A DNA stretch of 64,000 nt from Myrmaecium sp. VS I D KN 1 (lineage: Eukaryota; Ascomycota; Dothideomycetes; Valsariales; Valsariaceae), in assembly GCA_019775845.1 (NCBI GenBank), contig JADQAV010000005.1, positions 186,001 through 250,000 on the forward strand, given 5' to 3'. The translations under genes and the position numbers were made by a program. The notes beneath the pieces were generated by a model. The model was given only the letters and a program-made list of their open reading frames with translations. It searched no databases and had not been told where the DNA came from. Each line of letters begins with the position of its first letter. The stretch's first letter is position 1. Below are positions 1 through 11,676 of the stretch, in pieces.

Positions 1-627
1 TTCTTTACGTGCTTTCTCGCATAGCTAGGAAACAAGATCATTTCCTCGTCGCCGGACCTGACGACCGCGGCGTCAGGGTATCCTCCTTCCTCCCCCTCAT
101 CCCAAGTCGGGTCTCTCGAAGTCCACCCTTGTCTATAGCTCTGGGTGTATGCTTGTCGTAACTCATTGGCAGCTTTCAGATACCCGGCAAGCTTCCTGCG
201 CCTAGACCCGGGCTCCCGCGTCCAGCTAGAGGGGCTTTCATTTCCAGCATCCTCGTCGTAACGACTATTCATGTCTCGGGCCTTCCCACGGCTCACCAGT
301 GCATTCTGTGCTTGTCTTCCCGAGAGCGATATCCCTTTGCTGCCGAAGATGCCCCTCTCCCGTAGCAGGCCAAGTATCTTACTGCCCCCTTTTTGCGCCT
401 TCTTGGCTCGCCGATAAAGTATGTACCTCCAGATCCGGCTTTGAGCTTTGTGCCGCAAGGACGGAAGAGTCTCGTGCTTGAGCTTGGAGAGGTGGATGCG
501 TGCTCGGGCACGAGCACGAGGGAAGATCAGGCGGAGGAGGGAGGTGGTGCCGTGGGCGGTTGGCTTGCGAGATCGTGGGGGCGCCAGCTTCGCGTGCGTA
601 CGATAGTTTGGAGAGCGACCTGTTCAA
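1..627 (-). CDS. Unrecognised conserved fungal protein, 5' part only
   Basis: A minus-strand gene runs off the left edge. From about 377 down to 1 one frame is open and protein-like: it includes RERGIFGSKGISLSG, then SRRRKLAGYLKAANELRQ, then an acidic stretch and a run ending in GDEEMILFPSYARKHVK at the edge. A candidate intron (about 426-378, GTACAT to TAAG) joins it to a proline-rich upstream stretch (about 627-427). That stretch has no in-frame ATG; its apparent start is TTG, so the true start lies further 5', probably beyond another intron. The mix of a low-complexity N-terminus and a conserved basic/tyrosine-rich core suggests a real gene, but I cannot name the family. It is divergent from LYS2. 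Confidence 0.55.
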
Positions 628-639
628 GGAGTGACTAAC

Positions 640-1083
640 AAGAGAGAGGTACTGAAGTGAGGAAGACTCGGAAGGAAGGATGAGAGGGAAGAGAATGCCA
701 AAGAACCTTCACATGCTACTCCATGGGCTTCCACTTGCATGACGTTGGGCTTATATTAGGAGGATTCCGGTGCACGGACGGAAGGCCAGCCTCGTCGCCT
801 TATTTTCGCCTTAGGCTTCCGGGCTTTCAGGCTTCTTAGCGGGGTCGCCGTTCCACCCGGGCACGGCTTGCCGACATCGGCTTTTGATCGGGAAGTTTTC
901 GCATGATGTTATGGCTCATAGCTGGTTAGTCACAATCCTCGGAGACCCCACATCCTCTGTACATACATCCTCGATTCCCCTCTAAACGGCTGTCTGGGGT
1001 ACTCTGTACGTCTACCTTCTAGCCCCAGCATTCCGACTTCTCAATTCGTCTATAGTCCTATCGCTCGACTCAGCGAAGCGACA
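640..1083. promoter_or_regulatory. Intergenic promoter region between gene 1 and LYS2
   Basis: About 440 bp lie between two divergently read genes. A TGACGT core occurs near 741. The last 100 bp before the LYS2 ATG are pyrimidine-rich, as in many fungal 5' leaders, and the start context is ACAATGAG. No open reading frame here is long enough to hold the N-terminal domain that yeast Lys2 has. Confidence 0.4.
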
Positions 1084-4000
1084 ATGAGCCTCATTCCTGA
1101 TCCCACTGCGGATCTGCACTGGTCAGACTATCGAGGAGCGATTCACGAAATATTCTCCCAGAATGCGCAAAAGCATCCAGATAGGTGTATGTGCCTTCAA
1201 TCCCTCAGCAAATAGACAATGAGCTGATGCCTCGGCAGTATGCGTGGTCGAAACCGCCTCAAGCACATCCCCCCGGCGCGAATTTACATACCGACAGATC
1301 GATGAGGCCACCAATATCCTGTCACACCACTTGATTCAGAACGGCATAGAACGAGGCGATGTCGTTATGGTCTACTCTTCGCGGAACGTGGACTTAGTCA
1401 TAGCCATAATGGGTGTGCTGAAAGCAGGGGCGACGTTCTCTGTCATCGATCCGCAATACCCTCCAGATCGCCAGATTATTTATCTGGATGTTGCGCAACC
1501 CAAGGGCCTGATAATATTGCAGACGGCTACGGAAGAGGCGGGCCCCTTGTCCGACTCCGTTGACACATACATAAAGGAGAAGCTCCAGTTGAAGGTTACG
1601 GTGCCTGGATTGAGACTTCAAGATAATGGACAACTTGTTGGCGGGGCTACACAAGGCTCTGGAGACTGCCTTGAGCCGCAAAAGCCGCTAGCGACCAAGT
1701 TCCCTGGAGTGATCGTTGGCCCGGACTCCACTCCTACCTTGAGCTTCACTAGTGGAAGTGAGGGGAGACCAAAGGGGGTCAAGGGAAGACATTTCTCGCT
1801 CGCGTATTACTTCCCGTGGATGGCAGAGACCTTCGGCCTTTCCGAAAACAGCAGGTTTACTATGCTCAGTGGTATCGCGCACGACCCGATCCAGCGCGAT
1901 ATCTTCACCCCCTTGTTCCTCGGAGCGCATCTCTTAGTCCCATCCCGTGAGGACATTCAACACGAAAAGCTTGCCGAGTGGTTCGCAAGAGAGCAACCTA
2001 CGGTTACCCATCTTACCCCTGCTATGGGGCAGATCCTCGTAGGCGGCGCGATGGCCCAGTTCCCTTCTCTGAAATCTGCATTCTTCGTTGGTGATATCCT
2101 CATCAAGAGAGACTGCAGGAGGCTTCAAGAGCTAGCAGTAAATGTCAGCATCGTCAATATGTATGGCACTACTGAGACCCAACGTGCAGTCAGTTATTAT
2201 AAGATCCCGAGCCGTGCGGAAAATCCGCAATTCCTGGATCATCTTGGTGACGTCATCCCTGCTGGTAAGGGTATGAAAGACGTCCAACTACTAATCGTCG
2301 ACCGTGAAAACCGCAACAGAATATGCGACATTGGTGAGAGCGGGGAGGTGTATGTCCGAGCCGGTGGTCTCGCGGAAGGCTACCTTGGTCTGGACGATAT
2401 GACTGCCCAGAAGTTCTTGTACAACTGGTTTGTCGACAATGACAAGTGGGTCAAAGAGGACGAAGAACGCGTACGGGCTCAGGGTGGACCCGAGCCATGG
2501 CGTCAGTTTTACAAAGGCCCTCGGGATCGCATGTACCGGTCCGGTGATCTGGGAAAGTACATGGAAGACGGCAATGTCAATGTCACTGGACGGGTTGACA
2601 ATCAGGTCAAAATCCGCGGGTTCAGAATCGAACTTGGGGAGATTGACACCCACCTGTCTCAACACCCCTTGGTTCGCGAGAATGTGACGCTCGTCAGGCG
2701 AGATAAAGATGAGGAGCCTACACTCGTCTCATACGTCGTTCCGGAAATGAAGAAGTGGGCGCAATGGCTTGAGGAGAAGGGCTATTCTGAACCGGCAGAA
2801 GACAACACCAAAACCCCAATGATCGGTATGCTGAAGCGGTTCAAGATGCTCCGTGATGATGTGCGGGAAACGTTGAAGACTAAACTGGCTTCCTATGCCG
2901 TTCCTACCATGATCATCCCTATGTTGAGATTTCCTTTAAATCCTAACGGTAAGATTGACAAGCCCGCTCTGCCATTCCCTGAACCGTGGGAGCTGGCAGC
3001 TGCCGCAGGTCGGAGTTTGTCTCAGAGTGCACCCCAGCTCAGCGAGACCGAGAAGAAGCTTGCCGAGATCTGGGCGTCTCTCATCCCGCGCCTTAGTGTC
3101 AGAATGATTGATCCCGATACCCGCTTTTCTGATGCTGGGGGTAACAGTATCACGGCCCAGCAATGTCTCTTCAAGATCAGGCAGACATGGCAAGGCGTCA
3201 ACATCCCCATGCGGGCTTTCCGTGACCCGACGCTGCGTGAACTTGCCCAGGAGGTCGATCGCTCTCTTGATCCGATTGGTCTCATCTATTCTGGCGAACC
3301 TGATGGTCTGCCTGAGCAAGACGAGTCATACTCCAATGATGCCGTGGAGTTGATCAAGGAACTCCCACAAAGTTTCTCAACCGCAGAACTGCCGTCTAAA
3401 CCGGTCTTCTTCCTGACAGGTGCCACCGGCTTCTTGGGCGCCTTTATCCTGCGAGATCTACTCCAGCGCGGCGTGAAGGTGTTTGCCCACGTGCGCGCCA
3501 AAACCGCGGCTGATGCGCTCAACCGTATTGTTCGCACATGCAAGGCATATGGAATTTGGAATGATTCTTGGACTGATCAGATTGTGTGCGTGACTGGCGA
3601 TTTGGAGAAGCCAAATCTGGGTGTTACGCCTGATGTATGGGACCGGCTGGCAGAGGAGGTTGATGTGGTCATTCACAACGGAGCTCGCGTTCACTGGGTA
3701 CGTTTTCAACATCGCTATTTCACGTTGATTCAACGCTGATCGGAATAGGTCCTTCCGTACACAAACCTGCGCGCCGCTAATGTGCTCAGCACGTTGGCAG
3801 CGATTTCTCTGTGCGCAACTGGGAAACCCAAGCAGCTCGGATTTGTGAGCTCTACCTCCACACTCGACTCGGAGCATTACATCCATCTCTCTGAGAAGGG
3901 CGAGCTTGTGCAAGAGTCGGATGATCTGGAAGGCTCTCGTAAGACACTCAGCACTGGCTATGGTCAGTCTAAGTGGTCTAGCGAATATCTCATTAGAGAA

Positions 4001-4681
4001 GCCCGTCGGCGCGGCCTGCGCGCCATCTCCGTTCGTGCAGGATATGTGCTTGGTGATCCCGAAACCGGAACCACCAACACGGATGACTTCTTGATCCGTC
4101 TTTTGAAGGGCTGTATTCAGCTTTCCGCCCGTCCCGCCATCCAGAATACCATCAACATGGTTCCTGTCCCACATGTGGCGCGCCTTGTCGTTGCGGCTGC
4201 TCTTCATCCAGACCACACTGTCGCTCAGGTCACGGCGCACCCACGCCTTACGATGGAGCAGTACACTGCTTGCCTTGCTACTTACGGGTACAACGTGCCC
4301 CTACTGGAATATTCTGAATGGGCCAAGCGGCTGGAAGCGTACGTGGAACAGGGGGACAAGCAGGAGGAGCACGCCCTCCTGCCTCTGTATCACATGGTGA
4401 CCACGTCATTGCCTGAGGACAGCAAGGCGCCCGAGATGGACGATCGCAATGCCGCTGATGTCTTGAAGAAGGATGCCAAGGAGACGGGAGAGGACTGGAG
4501 TAAGGGTTCGGCAGTCACTGAGGAAGCGGTGGGGATTTACCTGAGCTATCTCATCCAGCTCGGATTCCTGCCTCCGCCGAGCACGCAGGGCGAGAGACCA
4601 CTGCCAGAGGTCACAATTGATGAGGTGCAGAGGGCAGCATCAAGCGGCATTGGCGGAAGAGGTGGTGCGGGTGCTAAGTAG
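1084..4681 (+). CDS. LYS2: L-2-aminoadipate reductase (alpha-aminoadipate semialdehyde dehydrogenase), lysine biosynthesis
   Basis: It activates alpha-aminoadipate with ATP, loads it on a phosphopantetheine arm and reduces it with NADPH to the semialdehyde. Three exons: 1084-1186, 1239-3697, 3749-4681; introns are 52 and 51 bp with CTGAT branch-like sites; the sum is 3495 nt (1164 aa). Visible parts are the adenylation motif [16 protein letters not shown] near residue 203, YRSGDLGKY and [20 protein letters not shown] near 465-490, the carrier site GGNSIT near 669, the reductase NADP motif LTGATGFLG near 759, and YGQSK near 924. Yeast Lys2 is 1392 aa with the adenylation region starting near residue 230; here the ATG lies directly before that region ([10 protein letters not shown]), so the N-terminal condensation-like part is absent. 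A phosphopantetheinyl transferase is needed in trans. Confidence 0.97.
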
Positions 4682-4859
4682 GGGTGCTGCATGTGCAGAT
4701 ACCCAGCGGCATAAGTTTCGCATGTACGTGCCTTGTATACCATAGATCTTGTGATGCCATCGGGACACAAGATCAAGCAGCTATATAGTGATTTCGGCGG
4801 CGTTAACGAAAAGCATTGCAATCTTAATCCACCTGTACAAACGGTATTCATTCGCTCTC

Positions 4860-5192
4860 TCATTTCAGATTATCCATCACCTTCTCGAGCCATAATCTCA
4901 CTGGCATTGGCTCTTTGATGACCACGACTCTTGGGTCTGTTCCCGGATGGATCCATCTGCGAAGCTCGGCCTTTCCTTTTCTTTTGCGCCAATTACTCAC
5001 TTCCACGGGTACCGAATGCTTCGCATCTGCCTTCTCCCACTCGCCCTCCAACAACCTAATTGTGATCTGCAGACGTTTTCCCGTTCCACTCCCTATCCCA
5101 TCAGCAACCCGCAGTGTGATTGTTATCCCACACTCCCCTGAACGCAGGGAGCCTAGGGCTTCCTCTGCAGTCGGTCTTCGCCTTGGGCGCAT
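4860..5192 (-). CDS. Small hypothetical protein (110 aa)
   Basis: An ATG-initiated frame of 110 codons ends in TGA. The protein is charged and lacks low complexity: it contains RSGECGITITLRVADGIG, WRKRKGKAELRRWIHPG and ends in MPVRLWLEKVMDNLK. The alternating hydrophobic pattern suggests beta strands followed by a short helix. No family is recognised. The opposite strand (4918-5427) is also open for about 169 codons from an ATG but is rich in Ser, Pro and Leu, as expected of an antisense shadow, so I prefer the minus reading. It could also be a remnant of a longer gene. Confidence 0.35.
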   Translation of the reverse strand: MRPRRRPTAEEALGSLRSGECGITITLRVADGIGSGTGKRLQITIRLLEGEWEKADAKHSVPVEVSNWRKRKGKAELRRWIHPGTDPRVVVIKEPMPVRLWLEKVMDNLK

Positions 5193-6076
5193 CGTCTATC
5201 ACATCACTTCGCTACCTGGCCATTTTCTCCGCGCAGAACTTCCCGGCCTAGCTACCAGCGGAGTTGCCTCCTGGGCTTGCTTGGTGACACCCGAGGGTGG
5301 CGGGAAGCCGTGCGTGCATCTGAAGTGGCCTTACACCAAACTCGCGAGGCCGGTGATTAGCGTACGCATTGCTTCTGCTGACGGAAAGCTTGAGCCCTCT
5401 GTTCCTGCCAATCAATGGCTATCTTGAACCTGTTAATCCTCTTCACTAAGACACGGAAGAAATCACGCTAACCACCGGCTGCGCTGTGGTGGTGTACATA
5501 CATATGCACGGTCGATGTACCTGCAGCCTCCCGGCATGGGCTTGAATCCATGAGCGCAGTTCGAGAGGACGGGATCAGATGTCGGATTACTTTGTATGAG
5601 ATCCCTTCTGCCTAAACGTCGCACCAATATGCAGGAAGAATAGCGGGTTGCTATACCCAGGCCGTGGTCTTACCCAGGCCGTGGTCTGCTTCCAGTAGTT
5701 TAGGCTAACCGAGTGGTCGATCCCATATACTGTTTTCTTTTTCCATCCATGGCAGCCCTTCGGGCGGAAGAGGACGTCGTGTAACATCGTTACATGTCTC
5801 CACGCCATAGGCACGCGGTTGGTCAAATGTGAACTGTGTTTCACTTTATCCTAGGCAGGTTACTCTCTTGCTTTGGCTAGAGCTATTTACTACAAGTAAC
5901 TTGCAACACGCCCTATATACTGCCTTTTTTATCAAATGAAAGTTCTTCTGGCAGCTCTTTACTATACCCTCTCCCACTTATTCCCCAGAAGCATTCGATC
6001 CTCAATCTCAACGTCCTCAGAATCTGGGATCGAGGCATCTTGCTGTGGAGCATCTTGCTTCCTGTCCCTGAACATC
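5193..6076. other. Intergenic stretch
   Basis: No convincing gene. A short frame opens at 5936 with a hydrophobic start (MKVLLAALYYTLSHLF) and runs into the next gene; it could be an upstream in-frame extension of that gene. Otherwise only the 17-bp tandem duplication listed separately stands out. Confidence 0.4.
5654..5687. repeat. Perfect tandem duplication, 2 x 17 bp
   Basis: The unit tacccaggccgtggtct occurs twice back to back with no mismatch (5654-5670 and 5671-5687). It is probably a recent slip or repair event in non-coding DNA. Confidence 0.9.
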
Positions 6077-7371
6077 ATGCCCAAACGTCCAGCTTCGTCA
6101 AAGCTACAAACGCCAGCTGCTACGCCAGAAGAGAAACGAGTCAAATATGAGGATTCTCCGCATCAAGGGGATAATGTCGATTCTGTTGATAATACTACGC
6201 CAACTGTACGGCAGAACCTGAAGGGTAGGTCGTCACAATCTCATGCTCCTTCTCCTTATATCTGTGAGCAATGAGGTACAACGTTCGGACACTCGCATAT
6301 ATGCCCGCTAGGTCGCATGAACTCTAGTCTTCTAGGGCCTCCTGATCATGAAGAAGGGATTGCGGACCCCTCGGGCGGCGCGGCGAACGAGCGAGAAGAG
6401 CGGCCTTCCACGCCACCCCTGGAATTCAGCATAAGTATCCCATAGCCAAAAGACCCAGGCGTTGGCTCACGGTTCGAGCAGTTGGTGGAAAGTACGTTAA
6501 AAGTCTTGATCATCCCGCCATACCTCCCTGCTAGACCCCTCACGTACGTGGATTTGCCGCCAGCCAAAACTAACATACGAAAGTCTGCTGTGAAGAGGAA
6601 AGCCGTACGATTTTCGACCACTAATACTGCATCTGGGGTCAAGGGAAGACAGGCCAGATGTTTCGGTTCGAAATCTTAATCATGCCGCGCGTTTCCTGCT
6701 TGAAATCGTTCACTGACTGTCATCGCGTCTTAGGCACATCTGAGTCTCTAATAGACCCCGCGGTCTCTATGGACGAGGAAATACGGAGCAGATGGACTTG
6801 TATGGAAGAGTCTAAAGTTGAAAATGGAAAACTTTCACGGAGAGTACGACGGGGTTGAAGCACTCGACCGAATTGAAAAACAACTGGCCGACGAAAAATC
6901 TTCCGTGGCAGGATATTTGAAGAAAATTCGAGAACACGGGCAACGGATAGTAGCGCATGTCGAGATGGAGGGACGAAGGCGCAAAGCTGCGCGAAACTCC
7001 AAAATTTGTAGTCTACGGAAGCAAAAAGAGCACACTAGAGAGATGTTGAACGACATCAACCGGGCGACCGAGGAGATAGCAAACGAGCTGCATCGGGTAC
7101 AGCGGGAGTCTATGGACGCCCGTGAAACTCTGCCCATTCTGTTTTCATCGGTAAGTCGATCTTTTTTTTTCCCTTCATTTTCTCACATTCTCTCCCTTCC
7201 TTTGTGCTAACTGATGCCTAGTCAAGTGACGAGCAGCACCACAAAGGTTCAGCTGCCGATCTTCTGACTTCTCCCGGCTCACAATCCTTCTCTCAGTCAC
7301 AGCCTAAAGACGTAGGTGATAAGGAAGATGTTCACGCAAAGCCTATCCCTACCAGGCCCAAAGCTCGGTGA
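6077..7371 (+). CDS. Hypothetical multi-exon coiled-coil protein
   Basis: The start MPKRPASSKLQTPAATPEE (6077) leads a basic, disordered N-terminus. A donor near 6225 and an acceptor near 6335 keep phase and add a segment PPDHEEGIADPSGG. Exons between about 6440 and 6830 are uncertain: several short open pieces occur, including ESLIDPAVSMDEEIRSRW. A long helical exon follows (about 6824-7150) with heptad-like charge (EALDRIEKQLADEKSS, RKQKEHTREMLNDINR), then an intron 7151-7221 (GTAAGT to TAG) and a Ser/Gln-rich tail ending at TGA 7369-7371. I recognise no family. The basic N-terminus plus coiled coil would suit a nuclear structural protein, but that is inference. Confidence 0.4.
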
Positions 7372-9224
7372 TTAGCAGGATATAGCGGTTCAGCATCCAT
7401 AGCTAAGACGTACGTGTTGCCAGTAACAGCTCTAGTCAGGAGTCTGTTCCACCATCTTCCTCATAATACTCTATTAGGCCGACGGCGGGCAAAGAGTATC
7501 AGCATTCACCGGGAATTAAACTGAGTGTCATCCAAAGGCCGTAGTAGAGCATGGCATCGTGAAGGACAGTCTCGAGGGTATGATATAAGCGGGTTACGCT
7601 GCTGCGAACATCTGACTTAGCAAGGGGGGGAAAGTCGAGGGAAAGTCGAGGTGATATGGCGAAGCCTTTAATGTTTGTTTAGATATCATTCTTTATTGTC
7701 AAGCTTAATATTCCTTTCCAGTAGCCTCTAGATAACACTGTTACGTGCATGGCTTCTTCGCTGTAACAAATCTAGATGAAAGAATACTGGCTGCAAGGCG
7801 CAAAGGTACATGGGAATCATCCCTCTCTGTCCGACTTCACCTCACATATCGGCTCCTTCCTGTGTACTCTGCGTGATGGGGGGTCATATCTTTGCTTTCC
7901 TTTCAGGTGAATCAACCTTGGAAATGAGAGAAGCCGCCAATCCTCCCAGAGATGAGGGCGCAGGGCGAAGGATCTTCTTGCTTGCGACAGAAGGCTGCTT
8001 GCCTTTCATTTCCTCCGGGTACCGACAGATTGATAGGCCATAACGTCGGCGACCTCTGTACCTGTTCCTCGGGACCCTACTGTTTCAAGGACTCTAATAA
8101 GCTTGTTACGCCTACGATATGCCATTCTTTCGAAAGCTGTCTAAGTTTTAGCCTGAGGTTTGTAATTCTAAAAGGTTCTGGCCTAATGAACCAGGATAGC
8201 CCTCTGAATCACAAGAACTAAGAAAGTCCAGAAAACAATCAAATCAAAGGGGTGGTTTCGCAATCTCTCTAAAAAGATGGTTGGCAGTAAATGTAAGTGA
8301 TCTAAACATGCATATGGCAGTCTTTTCTCGGCAACGAGAGGGATACCGGGGGAATTTGCCGGTCTCATATCCTCAAAGTGGATCTTCCGCCGTCCCCCGG
8401 GCTATATTCAGAGGTAACATGTCATTCTGGTCAGAGCCGCCCCAGGCGAACACCCATAGCTGCCTCGATCAAGCGTAGACATATTTTGATTCATCCGGGG
8501 CGAGGAGCTCTGGAGCACCAACGCGCTACTGCTGGGACAACCCCGGGTTAAGGTTGTCTTTCACTCCTGTTCCCTTCCACGAGGCCCAAGTATAGCCCTG
8601 GTAGCATATTGGAAGAGAAGTCCGCATATCGGGGGAGGAGCGGATCGGCGCCTTCGTCCCGCGATGTCTCGCAACGCACGGCGGCCTCCCGGCGGAGACC
8701 CCATGCTGACGACCAAGTCCTCTCCAACCTTCCGGAAACCTGCAGGTGAACATATCAGAGGGCCACTGGCCTGCTCAGTAGGCAGCAAAGATCATTTCTG
8801 GTCGTATGTGTAGGTATTTACCGAGCGCTGATGAGCTTATGATACTTCAGGTCATGTCTCGACCGCTTACCTCCTTCCCGGCTGGCCATCAAGGCTCCTG
8901 GTCCCCTTCAATAAGAGCCTGGTACAGCGACTTTGCTCATGCCACCCGGCTTCATTCGTCCACATGTCCTGCCCACTCGCTCACGGGAGGGTGAGTTCAC
9001 ACGGCCGTCCGGGGTAGAGTCTGAGGCTAATCCCCACCCCCCTTTCTCAAAACACATCTCTTACATCTGCTCCCCCGAAAAACGGGTATCGTCTGTATCT
9101 TGTTGGTTCACTCTGCGCACTTATCCTCTCGCCACTTGTCCTTGTTTCGACGAAAGGGTGAAACGAAGCCCCGTAGCACTTTTAACCCCCCACCGCTGAC
9201 GCTGGCCGGAAACAAGGGGACGCG
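7372..9224. other. Gene-poor stretch (about 1.85 kb)
   Basis: Many short frames on both strands, none with convincing composition or splicing. An AT-richer part (7600-8300) resembles a 3' flank, and 8530-8800 is GC-richer. I see no repeat, terminal inverted repeat or RNA gene. Confidence 0.4.
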
Positions 9225-10837
9225 ATGTTCGAGTTCAAAAAACCGGTCACCAGAACGCAGATCCGCGTCAAACAGCAGCCGAATGCAACTGCTGCTCAGC
9301 AGGCAAGCCTGGCGACGCCGCCCAGCACGGGGCCCCACGATGCGAGTGATAACTCAGTCGGGGTTGAAGAAGAACGTGAGGGATGCCATTCATTTAGCGA
9401 TATCGAACGCTAGTGCTGACTTCTGAATTCTGTCTTCCAGCTTCCTCTGCTTCGCACCAATATGCGCCATTCACTGAAAAAAGAAAGAGGCAGGATACCA
9501 TGTATGATGACGAAGAAATGATCACGGCGTGTGCCAAGGTGCGTACCGCTCTCTTTCTCTCCGAGCACCCCCTCGGGAAAAGACTGCGGCTCGAGGAAGA
9601 GGAAAGCCGCGATGACCAATCGAGGCACGATGTAGAGGGAAAACTTCATGACACGGCCATGGATGCGTTGAGGAAGCGAAAGCAAAAGCTCGAACGCTGG
9701 GATCCCGCGGCCATACGCAAATTGCGGGACGATGCCATGGAGGCTACGCTAGACGAAGCACTGAAGAATCTAAAAGATATCGCGCAAGAAAGGAGAAAGA
9801 GGAGAAAAATGGAGGAGATGTGGCAAATGGAAGAAGATAGGATCCATGGGGAGATTGAACAGGCTCAAAGAAAGTTGGAGGCGACGATGGCAGAAGTTTT
9901 CAGAGAGGTGGGGTTGCATTCGACGAGGAAAACGAGCGAGCTCATCGCAAACCTCGAGAAACATCTGAGCAACCAAAGGGACGTCAGTGATCTCTTTGTC
10001 GCTGATCATGCGCGTTGTCCTTCCCCGGCGTCAGTCCATGTTGATGGAGCTCTCGATGATATACCGCATTGCCCTTCTGACCGGCGGACATGCAGTTCTC
10101 AGACCTCGTCGCCATCACCCCAGATGATCGAGGAAGACAGAGAGCTCGCGCCCGATGCAATGCAGAAGATGAAAATGCTTCGATCCAACAAGAAGAAGTT
10201 GTTGTTGACGAAACTGGTATGCGACAACGGTGATTGGCTGGACAATCCGTATTTCCCCGTCTCAAAAAGCCTCCGTGCCGAAGGAGACTGTACAACCGGA
10301 AGTCAAAAGTCCAGTTTGACGGAACGACAAGCCGATAGCATAGGCCAGGGGAACCGGTATTGGCGAAGAGACATGCTCAAGTCCGTGAAGTCTCAACTGA
10401 TGAGTTTGCACGAACGGTACCCGGACGTGCCAGTATGCACGTATAGCCTCGTGGTCACCGAACGGAGCACTTCTTCAATTCTGGAATTGCTGGAGAGCCT
10501 GTATCTTCAGCTTTCACAGGATCTTCAAGAGGGAGTAACATCGATAGTGGATCGAAAGGCGAATATGATCGCCATCTACTCTGCTGCCGTCTCGCATGAT
10601 ACAGCACCGGAAATCATCATCAACAGCGAGCTGACGATGACGTCCGGCATCAGCGAATCGTCTGACGGCACAAGGCAGTACGAAGAGCTAAAGAAGGTCC
10701 TCATGGCGCTTCCGGGTAACAACGAGGAGACTGACAGGCGACCTGTCGGAGGGCGATTGCGTTCACGGGTTCCCCGGAGACATGCACCGAACGTCCAGTC
10801 ATGCGGACGCGGTAGAGGCGTCGGGATGAAGAAGTGA
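9225..10837 (+). CDS. Hypothetical coiled-coil protein (515 aa)
   Basis: Two exons, 9225-9375 and 9441-10837, joined in phase 1 across a 65-bp intron with a GCTGAC branch site. The start is ATG (MFEFKKPVTRTQIRVKQ). Residues about 120-235 are strongly helical and charged, with RKRKQKLERW, ERRKRRKMEEMWQMEEDR and TSELIANLEKHLSNQ, indicating a coiled coil. A Ser/Pro-rich acidic linker follows, then a region near 385-450 with YSLVVTERSTSSILELLESL that looks folded, and a basic Arg/Gly tail (RRHAPNVQSCGRGRG). No catalytic motif or family is recognised. Order and composition resemble the neighbour at 6077-7371, but no clear sequence match is visible. Confidence 0.6.
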
Positions 10838-11676
10838 GGATCGTGCTAAAGGGTAAAAAGAGCAAAATTTCGTCTCGAGACCTTTGGGTTAGGCGTTTTC
10901 AGTTCCCAATTTTGGATTTCTCTAGTCGAGGGCTGGCTACGGATCGATTTTGAAACTCTGCAGTTGTCTAGCGATCTGTCACTGTATGCTGATAATACAT
11001 ATATGACCTGTCATCTCGTTAGAATGTATATTCTTCGTGTGGGGTTCGAACTCTACCTGGCTGTATCAGCGGGACAGGATTGTTCTGATGGAGTTTGCTC
11101 TCTCAAGAAGAAGCGATTTTCAGATTTGCATGCACGAAAAGAAAATGGAGGAGAGACATGAGAAGACAGATTAGATGGAAAGGTAGAGGAGCGACGGGGA
11201 CTCTTTTGGAGATCACGAGAAAATAAGAACAATTGAAGAAAACCATTGCACCGAGCTCTAGCTATTCGCTCGGCAAGATCCTCTCTTAATAATGAGATCA
11301 AAGCACTTCACAATATTCTGCTTAACTGACTCATTTTCCCCTTCCCATCCTTTCGGCCGTTAAGGCTCTTTGGTGTCGTGAAAGAAAGTAATAAACCACA
11401 ATAGATAAGCCCCTCGCGCTGTTGTGCCATCCGGTGATATGTCGTCAGGGCGAGGGATATGTTCGCTTCCGCTCGTTCCTCGTCATCTCTTTCCATGCCC
11501 TTCCCGTTTACTCCCATACCGCCGGGCCTGTTTCCTTCATCACAGTATCCTCCTGTCCGGTTTTCCACGCTTTCCCTTGCTCCAACTGCGTCGCACCAAG
11601 TGGAAACCCGAGTCGAATGGGGGCATGAAACCCGACGAGACCGTAGATTTCAATAATATTCAATTGACCTCCAGTC
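10838..11676. other. Intergenic stretch between convergent genes
   Basis: About 840 bp between the ends of the coiled-coil gene and LSM1. It presumably holds both 3' UTRs. A GGTTCGAACTC string at 11042-11052 resembles a tRNA B box, but no A box or cloverleaf surrounds it. Frames at 11422-11732 are Ser/Pro-rich and unconvincing. Confidence 0.4.

Noticed and set aside
1084-4681. NRPS-like secondary-metabolite gene (adenylation, carrier, reductase)
   Set aside because: Domain order and signature motifs match LYS2 along the whole length, and no biosynthetic partners lie nearby.
4918-5427. About 169-codon plus-strand frame opposite the 110-aa minus frame
   Set aside because: Ser/Pro/Leu-rich with no motif; the opposite strand looks more like protein. 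Not fully excluded.
11000-11070. tRNA-like B box (GGTTCGAACTC)
   Set aside because: No matching A box, anticodon stem or acceptor stem in the preceding 80 bp.
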